A DNA stretch of 64,000 nucleotides from Azoarcus sp. CIB (GCF_001190925.1 NZ_CP011072.1:2728001-2792000); one strand, 5' to 3'. Counted from the stretch's first letter, positions 46,557 through 55,979 are shown. A program made the numbers and translations. The notes: generated by a model not told the origin, from the letters alone.

Positions 46557-47327
46557 ATGGCAGACACTAGGCAAAGGCTGGCTGACACCGTCGCGGTCGT
46601 TACTGGGTCAGCACGAGGAATCGGCCGCTCGATCGCCGAACGACTCGCCGGTGAGGGGGCCCGCGTCGCCTGCCTCGACGTCAGCCCTGCCCGCCTCGAA
46701 GCGGCAGTCGCGGAAATGCGCACCGACGGCTTGGACGTCCACCCCTACGTGGTCGATGTCGCCCGGCGCAGCGAGGTGCACGAGGTGTTCCAGCGCATCG
46801 AAGCCGATTTCGGCGGACCGGTGGCGACGCTCGTCAACAATGCCGTCTGGGCGCGCTACCAGGCGATCGACGCGATCGACGAAGAAACTCTGGAGCAGAT
46901 GCTGGCCGTGGGCCTGAAAGGCATCGTCTGGGCGACCCAGGCCGCGACCGCGCAGATGAAGCGGCGCGGCGCCGGCACGGTGATCAACCTCAGTTCCGCG
47001 GCCGCCGTAATGGGGCTCCGGGATTCCGTCGCCTACTGCGCCGTCAAGGCGGCGATAACGGGGCTGACGCGCGCCGCGGCGCTCGATCTCGGCCCCCACG
47101 GCATCCGCGTCAACGCCATCGCACCCGGCATGATCGCTACACCGGCCTCGCTGGGCAAGTTCGACCAGCCCACCCTCCAGGCACGCGAGCGCAACGTGCC
47201 CATCGGCCGCTTCGGCGAGGCCGGAGAAATCGCCGCAGTGGTGGCCTTCCTCGCCTCGGCGGACAGCAGCTACATCAACGGCGCCCTGCTCATGGCCGAT
47301 GGCGGCCTGACCATTGCGGGGACCTAA
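46557..47327 (+). CDS. SDR-family dehydrogenase
   Basis: The 256-residue protein has TGSARGIG, NNAVWA, the serine of NLSSAAA and the catalytic YCAVK, a complete classical site. It is followed after 34 bases by another SDR gene with about the same length, and the two probably act in one unit. The 174-base gap before it may hold a promoter. Confidence 0.9.
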   Translation: MADTRQRLADTVAVVTGSARGIGRSIAERLAGEGARVACLDVSPARLEAAVAEMRTDGLDVHPYVVDVARRSEVHEVFQRIEADFGGPVATLVNNAVWARYQAIDAIDEETLEQMLAVGLKGIVWATQAATAQMKRRGAGTVINLSSAAAVMGLRDSVAYCAVKAAITGLTRAAALDLGPHGIRVNAIAPGMIATPASLGKFDQPTLQARERNVPIGRFGEAGEIAAVVAFLASADSSYINGALLMADGGLTIAGT

Positions 47328-47361
47328 ATCCGGATCTTCATCGGCAAAGGAGGGCAATCCC

Positions 47362-48147
47362 GTGCAAAGGTTACAGGGCAAGCGCGCGATCATCACCGGC
47401 GCGGGCAGCGGCATCGGACGGGCCAGCGCGCTGCGCTTCGCGCAGGAAGGCGCCCAGGTGCTGGTCACGGGCCGCACCGCGGCCAAGGTCGAGGAAACCG
47501 CCGAACTGGTCCGCGCCGCCGGCGGCAGCGCCATCGCGATGGCGGCGGACGCGGCAGTCGAGAACGACGTCGAGGCCATGATCTCCCGCTGCATCGCCGA
47601 ACTCGGCGGCCTGGAGGTGTTTTTCGCCAACGCGGCGACCTGGGTCGGCAACGTCTCGCTGTTCGAGCAGACGGTCGCCCAGTGGCAGGAGGTGCTGCGG
47701 GTCAATCTCATCGGCGCCTTTCTCGCCACCAGGTACGCCGGCCGCCATATGCGGGCGCAGGGCAGCGGGTCCATCATCTTCACCTCGTCGGTCGCATCCC
47801 TGCGCGCCAATGCCGGGGATGCGGCCTATAGCGCCAGCAAGGCCGCCGTCAACTCCCTGGCGCAAGTGGCCGCCAACGAGCTGTCTGGCAGCGGCGTGCG
47901 GGTCAATGCCATTCTGCCGGGACTCATCGAGACGGAAGGCACCAGGGCGCTGTTCGACGCAGCCAAGGCACGCGGCGCCGCCTCCCGGCTCGGCCAGGTC
48001 AATTCGCTCAAGCGCCCCGGACAGCCCGGGGAAATCGCCGCCATGGCGGCATTCCTCGCCAGCGAGGATGCGTCCTACGTCAACGGCCAGGCCATCGCGG
48101 TCGATGGTGGGGTATCGAGCACCCATCCGTTCGGCCGCCTGAGTTGA
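47362..48147 (+). CDS. SDR-family dehydrogenase
   Basis: The 261-residue protein starts at GTG (47362), eight bases after AAAGGAGG; an in-frame ATG at 47314 lies inside the previous gene and lacks such a site. TGAGSGIG, FANAAT, FTSSVAS and YSASK form a complete SDR site. It is the second of a tandem SDR pair and precedes the second acyl-CoA dehydrogenase by 40 bases. Confidence 0.9.
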   Translation: MQRLQGKRAIITGAGSGIGRASALRFAQEGAQVLVTGRTAAKVEETAELVRAAGGSAIAMAADAAVENDVEAMISRCIAELGGLEVFFANAATWVGNVSLFEQTVAQWQEVLRVNLIGAFLATRYAGRHMRAQGSGSIIFTSSVASLRANAGDAAYSASKAAVNSLAQVAANELSGSGVRVNAILPGLIETEGTRALFDAAKARGAASRLGQVNSLKRPGQPGEIAAMAAFLASEDASYVNGQAIAVDGGVSSTHPFGRLS

Positions 48148-48187
48148 GGTCGTGCCACCCCCTCGAGAATAATGAAGGAGCCATCCC

Positions 48188-49456
48188 GTGGATCTGGAAC
48201 TGCCGAAAAAACTGACCGACTACCTCGCCGAGTTGGATGACTTCATCGAGCGCGAGATCAAGCCGCTGGAAAATGAAGACGACAACAACCGCTTCTTCGA
48301 CCACCGTCGCGAGAACGCGCGGACCGATTGGGAAAATGGCGGGCAGCACGCCAAGGAATGGAGGGCGTTGTTGGCCGAAGTGGTACGGCGTGCCGATGCG
48401 GCGGGCCATTACCGCTACGCCTTGCCCTCGGCCTATGGCGGCCGGGATGGAAGCAACCTGGATATGGCGGTGATCCGCGAGCACCTGAACGCCAGAGGCC
48501 TGGGCCTGCACAACGACGCCGCCACCGAGCACGCCATCGTTTCCGTGCAGGTACTCACCGCCCAATTGCTGATCGAGTTCGGCAGCGAAGCGCAGAAACG
48601 GAAATACCTGCCATCGCTCCTTGACGGTTCCGCGGCGATGGCCATGGCGATCACCGAGCCCTGTCACGGGTCGGACGCCACCCACATGGCAACCATCGCC
48701 CGGCGCGAAGGCGAGCACTGGATCATCAATGGCATCAAGACCTGGAACTCGGGCGCCAATTGGGCGGACAGCAATATGGTGTTCGCCCGCACCAGCGGCA
48801 AGGCCGGTGATGCGCACGGCATCACCGCCTTCCTGGTGCCGCTCAAGCCCCAGCCACCACAGGGGCATGTGGTGGAGGAACTGTTGTGGACCTTCGTCAT
48901 GCCCACCGACCACGCCACCGTCAGCCTCACCGAGGTCAGGGTTCACAACGACGACATCGTCGGACGCGAAGGCGAGGGTCTGGCGATCGCGCAGCGCTTC
49001 TTCAACGAAAACCGCATCCGCCAGGCTGCAGCGAGCCTCGGCGCGGCGCAATACTGCGTCGACCAGTCGGTCGATTACGCCAAACAGCGGGCGCCCTTCG
49101 GCAAGCCGCTGGCGACCAACCAGGGCATCCAGTTTCCCCTGGTCGAATTGCAGACCCAGTGCGAAATGGTCCGTGCCCTGCTGTACAAGACCGCCTGGCT
49201 GATGGACAAGTACGGTGCGGCATCGCAAAGCGACAAGGTTTCGATGCTCAACTTCTGGGCCAACCGACTGTGTTGCGAGGCGGCCGACCGGGCCATGCAG
49301 GTCCACGGCGGCCTGGGCTATTCCCGGCACAAGCCCTTCGAACACATCTACCGCCACCATCGCCGCTACCGCATCACCGAAGGCACCGAGGAAATCCAGA
49401 TGCGCCGTGTTGCCGGCTATATGTTCGGCTTCATGAAGTTGGGGAGCGAAGCATGA
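48188..49456 (+). CDS. Acyl-CoA dehydrogenase
   Basis: The 422-residue protein starts at GTG behind AAGGAG. It has ITEPCHGSDATHMA for FAD/substrate binding and the canonical catalytic glutamate in YRITEGTEEIQ. Electrons should go to an ETF such as that encoded at 26372-28062. It is translationally coupled (ATGA) to the CaiB-type gene. Unlike the paralogue at 42850 it keeps the classical catalytic residue, so ordinary alpha,beta-dehydrogenation is likely. Confidence 0.92.
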   Translation: MDLELPKKLTDYLAELDDFIEREIKPLENEDDNNRFFDHRRENARTDWENGGQHAKEWRALLAEVVRRADAAGHYRYALPSAYGGRDGSNLDMAVIREHLNARGLGLHNDAATEHAIVSVQVLTAQLLIEFGSEAQKRKYLPSLLDGSAAMAMAITEPCHGSDATHMATIARREGEHWIINGIKTWNSGANWADSNMVFARTSGKAGDAHGITAFLVPLKPQPPQGHVVEELLWTFVMPTDHATVSLTEVRVHNDDIVGREGEGLAIAQRFFNENRIRQAAASLGAAQYCVDQSVDYAKQRAPFGKPLATNQGIQFPLVELQTQCEMVRALLYKTAWLMDKYGAASQSDKVSMLNFWANRLCCEAADRAMQVHGGLGYSRHKPFEHIYRHHRRYRITEGTEEIQMRRVAGYMFGFMKLGSEA

Positions 49457-50607
49457 GCGGGCCACTGGCAGGGGTGAAGGTCGTCGAGATCGTTGGCCTG
49501 GGGGCAGCGCCATTCTGCGCCATGATGCTGGCCGACATGGGTGCGGAAGTGATCCGCATCGACCGGCCGGGCGGTGGCGAGATCATGAAGTTGGTCGAAC
49601 CGCGTTTCGACGTCATGGCCCGCGGGCGACGCTCGGTGGCTATCGACCTGAAGAAGCCGGGGGCCGCCGAAGCCGTGCTCGACCTGGTGGCGCAAGCCGA
49701 TATTCTGCTGGAAGGCTTCCGTCCCGGTGTGATGGAGCGCATGGGGCTGGGCCCGGATATCTGCCTCGCGCGCAACCCCAGACTGGTCTACGGGCGCATG
49801 ACCGGCTGGGGCCAGGACGGCCCGCTGGCGCAAGCCGCCGGCCACGACATCAATTACATCGCCCTGAGCGGCGTGCTGCACGCCATCGGCAAGCCGGACG
49901 AACCGCCCTTGCCGCCGATGAACCTTATCGGCGACTTTGGTGGCGGCGGCATGCTGCTGGCCTTCGGCATCCTCTGTGCCCTGCATGAAGCGGGAAAATC
50001 CGGCCACGGCCAGGTGGTCGACGCGGCCATGGCCGAAGGTTCGGCGCTGCTCGCCGCGATGAACTGGGGCTTCAAGGCCGCCGGGCTGTGGCGCAACGAG
50101 CGCGGCAGCAACGTCAATGACGGCGGCGCCCACTATTACAGCGCCTACGCTTGCGCCGACGGCCGCTGCATCTCGATCGCCGCTGCCGAACCGCAGTTCT
50201 ACACCCTGCTGCGCCAGAAGCTGGGGCTGGACGACCCCGTGTTCGACGCGCAGAACGACCATCGACGCTGGCCGGAACTCAAGGCTCGGCTCGCCGGAAT
50301 CTTCAAGACCAGGACGCGTGCTGAATGGTGCGCCCTGCTGGAAGGAAGCGATGTCTGCTTCGCCCCGGTACTTGACTGGAACGAAGCGCCGGAACATCCG
50401 CACAACCGCGCACGCGGCATGTTCATTGACATCAACGGCGTCACCCAGCCGGCGCCGGCGCCGCGCTTCAGCCGCACTCAGCCACCCGCGCCCCGGCCCC
50501 CTTCCGCACCCGGCGCCGATACCGCAACTGCCTTGCGCGACTGGGGCTTCGATCCCGGCCGGATCGACGCGCTGTGCGCCAGCGGGGTGCTGCCGCCGCA
50601 CACCTGA
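49453..50607 (+). CDS. CaiB/BaiF family CoA transferase (alpha-methylacyl-CoA racemase-like)
   Basis: The 384-residue protein is closely similar to that encoded at 33921, sharing PFC(G/A)MMLADMGA(D/E)VI, [20 protein letters not shown], and GHDINYIA. Racemisation of a 2-methyl-branched acyl-CoA or CoA transfer is expected. The ATG overlaps the stop codon of the acyl-CoA dehydrogenase gene. Two such genes in one cluster suggest either two branched intermediates or a duplicated module. Confidence 0.9.
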   Translation: MSGPLAGVKVVEIVGLGAAPFCAMMLADMGAEVIRIDRPGGGEIMKLVEPRFDVMARGRRSVAIDLKKPGAAEAVLDLVAQADILLEGFRPGVMERMGLGPDICLARNPRLVYGRMTGWGQDGPLAQAAGHDINYIALSGVLHAIGKPDEPPLPPMNLIGDFGGGGMLLAFGILCALHEAGKSGHGQVVDAAMAEGSALLAAMNWGFKAAGLWRNERGSNVNDGGAHYYSAYACADGRCISIAAAEPQFYTLLRQKLGLDDPVFDAQNDHRRWPELKARLAGIFKTRTRAEWCALLEGSDVCFAPVLDWNEAPEHPHNRARGMFIDINGVTQPAPAPRFSRTQPPAPRPPSAPGADTATALRDWGFDPGRIDALCASGVLPPHT

Positions 50608-50644
50608 ACCCGAACAGCCATCTCCCCCGACAACAGGAAGCCCC

Positions 50645-51709
50645 ATGACCATGTTCATCGACAAGGGCCGGGAAGCGGCACAGGACTGGGACGCCGTTGC
50701 CCACTATCTCGCAGGACAAGGCATGACCCTCGACCGTGAGCGGGAGATCCGCCAGTTCGCCTCCGGCATCGCCAATCTGAACTACCTCGTCTCGCTCGAC
50801 GGCAAGCCGGCGGTGTTCCGCCGTCCGCCCGACAACGACGCGCCCCCCGGCGCCTACGACTTCGCCCGCCAGTACAAGATTCTCTCCCGGCTGGGCAAAT
50901 GCCTGCCGACCACGCCGCGGGGGCTAGCGTATTGCGACGACACCCGAGTGATCGGCGTGCCCTTTCTGATCAGCGAATTCCGCAAAGGCATCGCCATCGG
51001 CCGCGAATTGCCGGAGCAACTCGCCGCGGTGGACCACATTGGCGGCAGGCTCAGTGCGCTGATCGTCGCCGCCCTGGCGCAGCTGCACCGAATTTCCCCC
51101 GTCGAGGCCGGGCTCGCCGACTTGGGCAAGGCCGAAGGCTTCATCGCCCGGCAGATCCACGGCTGGCACAAACGCGCCTCACGGGTCATGTCGGGCGAGC
51201 CGATGCGCAAGGTCGACCTGCTCCGCGACTGGCTGGCCGCCCATCAGCCGGCCGAACGGCCAGGAACCTTGGTACACCTGGATTTCAAGCTGGACAACGT
51301 GCTGGTCGACCCGGAGACCCTGACCGTGCAAGGCATCGTCGACTGGGAGATGGCGACCATCGGCGACCCCTGCTACGACGTGATGCTGATGCTCAGCCTC
51401 TGGGGCGAACCGGCGGACGGGCCGGTCTATGCGCAGCAGTGGTGCATGCCCTGCACCGCCTCCGGCTGGTGGACCCGGCGCCAGACGCTGGAGGTCTATC
51501 AACGGCAAACCGGCATTCATCTCTCCGAGGCGGACGTGAAGTTCTACTGGCTGCTCGCGATGTTCCGCAACGTCGGCGCACTAGCCCAGTTGATCGCCCT
51601 CTACCAGCGGGAGGCCATGCCCAATGCCAGCACCATCGATATGCCCGCTGTTCTCGCCTCCACCCTCGACCATGCCCTTGCCCTGACCGCCAGGCCGCTC
51701 GACTGGTAG
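50645..51709 (+). CDS. Aminoglycoside phosphotransferase-like kinase
   Basis: The 354-residue protein has the catalytic loop VHLDFKLDNVLVD (HxDxxxxN) and the metal motif IVDWEMATIGDPCYDVML. It is a second, diverged copy of the kinase type at 40668. It follows the CaiB gene and the ACAD gene, so each half of the cluster has its own kinase-dehydrogenase-CaiB set. Phosphorylation of a hydroxyacyl-CoA is inferred from the family. AGGAAG precedes the first of two nearby ATGs. Confidence 0.85.
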   Translation: MTMFIDKGREAAQDWDAVAHYLAGQGMTLDREREIRQFASGIANLNYLVSLDGKPAVFRRPPDNDAPPGAYDFARQYKILSRLGKCLPTTPRGLAYCDDTRVIGVPFLISEFRKGIAIGRELPEQLAAVDHIGGRLSALIVAALAQLHRISPVEAGLADLGKAEGFIARQIHGWHKRASRVMSGEPMRKVDLLRDWLAAHQPAERPGTLVHLDFKLDNVLVDPETLTVQGIVDWEMATIGDPCYDVMLMLSLWGEPADGPVYAQQWCMPCTASGWWTRRQTLEVYQRQTGIHLSEADVKFYWLLAMFRNVGALAQLIALYQREAMPNASTIDMPAVLASTLDHALALTARPLDW

Positions 51710-51778
51710 CGGGCATACCGCCCGACACCAGGCAGCCCCGGCACCGACGACACGACCCGATGACGTAGAAATACTGGA

Positions 51779-52477
51779 ATGAAAAAGAACGCCTCCCTCT
51801 CCGTGCTGGAAACACTTTCGTTCGACGAAGTTCTCTTCAGGCGGAGGTCGGTACGCGGCTACCTTGCCGACGAAGTGCCCGCTGACGTCCTTCGGGACGT
51901 CTTCGGGCTTGCTCAGCGGGCACCGTCCAACTGCAACGTGCAGCCGTGGATCGTGCACGTCGTGTCGGGCGATGCGCGGCACGACCTGCGGGACAAACTG
52001 CTCGCGGCCGCGCGCTGCCCCGAAAAGATGAATCCGGACTGGCCCGTCGATATCAGGTTCAAAGGCGTTTTCCGCGAACGTCAGTTCGATGCCGCAGCCC
52101 AGCTCTACGGCGCCTTGGGCGTGGAAAGGCAAGACATGGCGGGCCGCAACGACGCCTATCTGCGCAATTTCGCCTTCTTTGACGCACCGCACGTGGCCTT
52201 CATCTTCATGCCGCTGCCGTTCGACGTCCGCCAGGCATCGGATTGCGGCATGTACGCCCAGACGCTCATGCTGGCAATGGTCTCGCGCGGGATCGATTCC
52301 TGCGCGCAGGGTGCCCTGACCCTGCATCCCGACGTGGTGCGCGAACACCTCGGCATCCCGTCGGCGCATCGGCTGCTGCTGGGCATTTCCTTTGGCTACG
52401 AAGACCCCGGCGCGAAGGCCAATGCCGCCCGCGTGGGCCGGGGCGCGCTGTCCCAGGCCGTCCAGTTTCACCGGTGA
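51779..52477 (+). CDS. Nitroreductase family flavoprotein
   Basis: The 232-residue protein has the FMN-binding RRRSVRGY segment near residue 20 and AQRAPSNCNVQPW near residue 45, typical of the nitroreductase/BluB fold. Possible roles are reduction of a nitro group, quinone or enone; the cluster context favours a small unsaturated or oxidised intermediate. It is the last intact gene of the second cluster before the mobile-element region. Confidence 0.88.
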   Translation: MKKNASLSVLETLSFDEVLFRRRSVRGYLADEVPADVLRDVFGLAQRAPSNCNVQPWIVHVVSGDARHDLRDKLLAAARCPEKMNPDWPVDIRFKGVFRERQFDAAAQLYGALGVERQDMAGRNDAYLRNFAFFDAPHVAFIFMPLPFDVRQASDCGMYAQTLMLAMVSRGIDSCAQGALTLHPDVVREHLGIPSAHRLLLGISFGYEDPGAKANAARVGRGALSQAVQFHR

Positions 52478-52810
52478 CTTGCCGGGCTCCATAGCATGGC
52501 GCTGGACCATTGATTCCTTATGAACGAACACTCGCGAGGGGACCCTCTCGACATACGACAAGAAAAATAGAGAGCATCATCTGCCCGGCTGCCTGTATTT
52601 GGCGCTGACCCTGCGCTGGCCTTGGCCAAAAGCACGGCAAGTCGCCAGGACGACATCCAGGACATGCGAACGCTGACCAGCTCGGTGACGGCGAACGTGC
52701 TGATCTATTACAACATCAACGGCACTCCCTACGACATCAGCAATGGCGAAGCCTACAGAAACGACATGGCGCATCTGCAATGGCTGGCCAGGCAGTTGGC
52801 CACGGCGGCA
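52478..52810 (+). other. Gene-poor stretch with a possible broken gene
   Basis: A frame open from about 52571 encodes a protein-like segment (TLTSSVTANVLIYYNINGTP, then GEAYRNDMAHLQWLARQLA). It continues plausibly in another frame (GHGGIIEQVQNLNAAIAEA) after about 52795, where the IS66 orfA remnant begins. It has no clear start and I do not recognise the family. It may be a gene cut by the insertion. Confidence 0.3.
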
Positions 52811-53083
52811 TCATCGAGCAGGTGCAGAATCTGAATGCCGCCATCGCCGAAGCGCCTTCTCTTGATCGGCGATCTCGGCGCCAACTTCGACTTCCTGCGC
52901 GTCACGGTGGTCCTTGACCCAGCGGCGCAAGAGGTTGGCGTTCAGTCCATTGGCCAGCGCCACTGCCGCAATCGAGATGCCCGGCTGCAGGCACGCTGCA
53001 ATGACTTGCTGTTTGAATTCTTCCGCGTGCCGACGACGACCCTGGCGCTTGGGCGCCCACCAATTTAGCGTACATGTGTCCAC
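52811..53083 (-). pseudogene. IS66-family accessory orfA (tnpA) remnant
   Basis: The frame encodes a helix-turn-helix segment (RRRHAEEFKQQVIAACLQPG, then IAAVALANGLNANLLRRW), the N-terminal part of the IS66 OrfA protein. The C-terminal half and the tnpB/tnpC genes of this element are missing. A separate complete IS66 element lies at 56435-59491, and its OrfA is clearly different in sequence. Confidence 0.75.
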
Positions 53084-53439
53084 CTAAGTTACGTGGACAC
53101 GATCCTCGCCGCCTCAGCGGCTCTCAGCAATGTGGTCGGGTTGGACGCTTACGGACGAGCCCGGTCCCTGAGCGCCGTTCGGGCCGCACAGAAAATATCT
53201 TTTTTGGGTTGATCCCGGTTTGACACCTTACTGGGCGACCGAGCGCCTGAGCGCCCGTTGCAACGCTGCCAAGACGGCAGCCGAGGTGCGATGGCGGCGT
53301 TTTGCGGCGTTTTTGTGCCGCCGTCGGGCAAGGCGGTGCTTCGGCTTGCGGGCACCGATTTCCCTGAACCGCTGACGGGGTGGTTCGCTTACACGGTCAG
53401 CGTGCCCCCGGCGCGACACTTGGCACGGGGTTCGCCCCC
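53084..53439. other. Mosaic of insertion-sequence ends, no gene
   Basis: No credible gene is present. The stretch holds an inverted repeat GTGTCCAC/GTGGACAC (53076-53083 and 53093-53100). It also has two IS66-like terminal sequences reading outward on the right (GGACGCTTAC at 53143-53152 and GGTTCGCTTAC at 53382-53392). These look like ends of two further, mostly deleted elements. Confidence 0.45.
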
Positions 53440-54839
53440 CAATCCTCTCAACTTAGCGCTTCGTCATGAAATTCAGATGCTGCTTCCCGGCGCTTGATTC
53501 CGATGCGATAATGCCCACGTAACCAATTGTTTAATTTAGGCTTTTCCATGACGGCCTAAATATGCTGATATCGTATGTGGGCTGACCAACTCCCTGAATT
53601 CTCAGGACCTTCTGGAGGCCAACCGACTCGCGCCCCAGTTCTTCACCCGCTGCCGCGCGCTGCCTTTCGCCACCGTGCTCGCGTTCCTGCTCTGTGGCGT
53701 ACGCGGTGCCGTGCAGGCCGAGCTCGACAGCTTTTTCGCCTTGCTCGCTGCGAAGCGCACCCGACTGCTGCGCGTGGTCACCGCACAAGCCTTCTCCAAG
53801 GCGCGTCACCAGATTCGCGCCGATGTCTTCGAGCGCGTCAATCACGCGCTGCTCGCGCTCGTAGGCGAAGAGATCGGCTTCGCCCGCTGGTGCGGCCTGC
53901 GCCTGGTCGCCGCCGACGCCTCGCACGTACGCCTCACGCTGTTCGATCCCTAGCGCCGCGTGCGCTACATCAAGGAGGCCGTGGCCTTCGGCCTGTTCCT
54001 GCCCGGCCTCGAACTGTTCGAGCACTTCACCCTCTACGAGCCGGTGTGCGACGAGCGCCAGATGCTTGTCGAGCATCTCGATGCGCTGGCCGCGGGCGAT
54101 CTGCTGCTGCTCGATCGCGGCTACTCGAGCGCGTGGCTGGTGGCGCTGCTCATCGACCGCGACATCCCGTTCTGCATGCGCTGCGACGTCGAGGACAACG
54201 GCTTCGGGGCGGTGCGCCGCTTCATGCGGTCCGGCCAGCGCGAGGCGTTCGTCACCTTGCCTGCGCCCAGCGCGCGCGACGCGGCCGACTACGAGTGTCC
54301 GCGCACCGCGCCGCGCGTGCGCCTGGTCCGCCAGGTCACGCCGCAGGGCAAGGTGCGCGTGCTGATGACTTCGCTCTTCGACACCGAGCGCTTTCCCCCC
54401 GAGGCCTTCGCCCAGCTCTACCATCAGTCAGCGCTGGCGTATCGAGGAGGCATTCAAACGTCTCAAGCATCGCCTCCACCTCGAGCACACCAGCGGTTTG
54501 TCCTGGCTTGCCGCCCGGCAGGACTTCGGCGCCAAGGCTGTGTGCGACAACCTCGCCGCACTGGCCGCATGGTGCGCCGCCGAGCGCCACCTGGAGCCCG
54601 ACACCGCCTGGCGCATCAACCGCACCCTGGCCTTCAACGTCCTGCGCCGCATCCTGCCGCGCGCACTCGTCACCGCCACCCTGGGCGCCCGCATCGTCGC
54701 CGAGGTGCTCGCCCAGATCGCACTCAACGTCCGGAAATTCGTTCCCGAACGCCATCGACCTCGAGCCCCGCGCGACAAGCCGCACAAGTTCCATGCTTAC
54801 AAACCCGCGGTATGATCAATGCCTAAGTTGAGAGGATTG
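53440..54839 (+). mobile_element. IS4-family insertion sequence, inactive
   Basis: The element of about 1400 bases is bounded by a perfect 17-base inverted repeat, CAATCCTCTCAACTTAG at 53440-53456 and its complement at 54823-54839. The transposase inside is interrupted by a stop and a frameshift. No matching target duplication is seen at the flanks, so it has rearranged or its neighbours were replaced after insertion. Confidence 0.8.
53642..54815 (+). pseudogene. IS4-family transposase, stop codon and frameshift
   Basis: Three segments form one transposase in order. The first (FLLCGVRGAVQAELDSFF to LTLFDP) ends at a TAG at 53951. The same frame continues with RVRYIKEAVAFGLFLPGLEL and LLLLDRGYSSAWLVALL. 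A one-base shift near 54428 leads to RWRIEEAFKRLKHRLHLEH and on to the basic C-terminus at 54815. The DDE-type YREK-like region lies in the last segment. The protein cannot be made intact. Confidence 0.85.
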
Positions 54840-55278
54840 CCGCCGTAACGGGTCTCCCGCGCTGCACGGTCTATCCTCCACAACATGCCACCCCTGATAC
54901 CCCGGGAGTCAATGCCCGCTACTTCCGTTCTTCCAGCGCTCATCCAACGGCCTTCCCCTTCAGACCACAGGGTCGGCTCCTCCATTCGTGTTACGAGGCT
55001 ACGTCTAGGTTCACTTGCGTTGCGGCCTGCTGCTTTGCCCTTGGGAAACTTACGACCTCCGATTACTCGGACGCCGCTTCCCGGTGCTAGAAAGGCGTAC
55101 GGACAACTCCTTTCACGGGACTTTAACCCGCTGGATATACCGCCGATCACAGCGAACGGCCTGTCCACAATCGAGCCACCTCAGCACCGCCGGCGGCAAC
55201 GCGGCCGACGACTTCATGCTCCGGGAAGTAGGGACAGGGTGCGTGTTTGAGAGCAAGGGACATATGGATTTGGCCTCC
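54840..55278 (-). ncRNA. Possible group II intron fragment (structured RNA), tentative
   Basis: No convincing gene occurs in these 439 bases, although frames stay open on both strands. Read on the minus strand, the sequence has features reminiscent of group II intron domain I: GTTAAAGTCCCGTGAAAGG, GGTCGTAAGTTTCCCAAGG, and CGCAAGTGAACCTAGACGT, with many short paired segments. The IS4 element abuts it and may have cut it. No reverse transcriptase gene remains. This is a pattern impression, not a modelled match. Confidence 0.3.
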
Positions 55279-55800
55279 TTATGCCTTTGCCAAAGGCGGG
55301 TTCGATCTAGGTGGGCGACTGGGCGCCTCCGGCGATGTCGGATACTTGTGACCGGCTAGGATGCATACCAGAGACCTTACCGAGTTGCGCAGCTCCACGA
55401 CGGCTGCCTCATCGAGCCCTAATTGACGAGAGAGTGTTTCCGGGACGGTCTTCGCGACATCGCGCAAATCATGTCCATGGGGCGTCAGCGCGACGAGCAC
55501 CCGCCGCTCGTCCTCGGGATCGCGACGTCGACTGATGAACCCGCCTTGCTCCATGCGCTTGAGCAATGGTGTCAAGGTGCCATTCTCCAGATGCAGGCAC
55601 TCACCAAGGTCGCCAACGCTGACCGGCGATCGTTCCCACAGCACCAACATGACCAGATACTGCGAATAGGTTAGGCCAAGCGGTTCCAACACAGGTCGAT
55701 AGACTCGCGTCAACAAGTTGGTTGCAGCATAAAGCGGGAAACAAAGCTGACGATCCAGTCGCAGCGGGTTGTCTTCTGGTGTGGGCCGTGCGGATTTCAT
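55279..55800 (-). CDS. ohrR: OhrR-type MarR family organic-hydroperoxide regulator
   Basis: The 173-residue protein has the MarR winged helix (SVGDLGECLHLENGTLTPLL, then RDPEDERRV wing) and the redox cysteine Cys20 in LDRQLCFPLYA, the hallmark of OhrR. Organic peroxides oxidise this cysteine and release the repressor from DNA. The start at 55800 puts the palindrome at 55834-55850 in the promoter; more distal in-frame codons would cross it. Its expected target, ohr, is at 60335-60760, separated by an IS66 element and other genes. Confidence 0.9.
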   Translation of the reverse strand: MKSARPTPEDNPLRLDRQLCFPLYAATNLLTRVYRPVLEPLGLTYSQYLVMLVLWERSPVSVGDLGECLHLENGTLTPLLKRMEQGGFISRRRDPEDERRVLVALTPHGHDLRDVAKTVPETLSRQLGLDEAAVVELRNSVRSLVCILAGHKYPTSPEAPSRPPRSNPPLAKA

Positions 55801-55833
55801 GATTGAGTGCGAGACCTTAGCTGAAAAGTACCC

Positions 55834-55850
55834 TAGCGATTTTATCGCTA
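55834..55850. promoter_or_regulatory. OhrR operator upstream of ohrR
   Basis: The palindrome TAGCGAT-TTT-ATCGCTA lies 34 bases before the ohrR start. The same site, with TAT in the centre, is found before ohr at 60800-60820, so it is very probably the OhrR-binding site and implies autoregulation. Confidence 0.8.
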
Positions 55851-55979
55851 ACCAATTGAAGTGTAATGACAAAGCTCCGCCTGCGGAAGGTCTGCACGGG
55901 TCATTTCTCGCTGTGATACCCCTGCGAATACGTTTGTATGAAGGCACTGACCGATATAGCCGCTCAAGCACACCAGTGA

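Noticed and set aside
53440-54839. Target-site duplication for the IS4 element
   Set aside because: Flanking 10-13 bases on the two sides do not match.
54797-55250. Overlapping 121-123 codon ORFs on both strands
   Set aside because: No ribosome site, no family, and the sequence looks like structured RNA or mobile-element debris.
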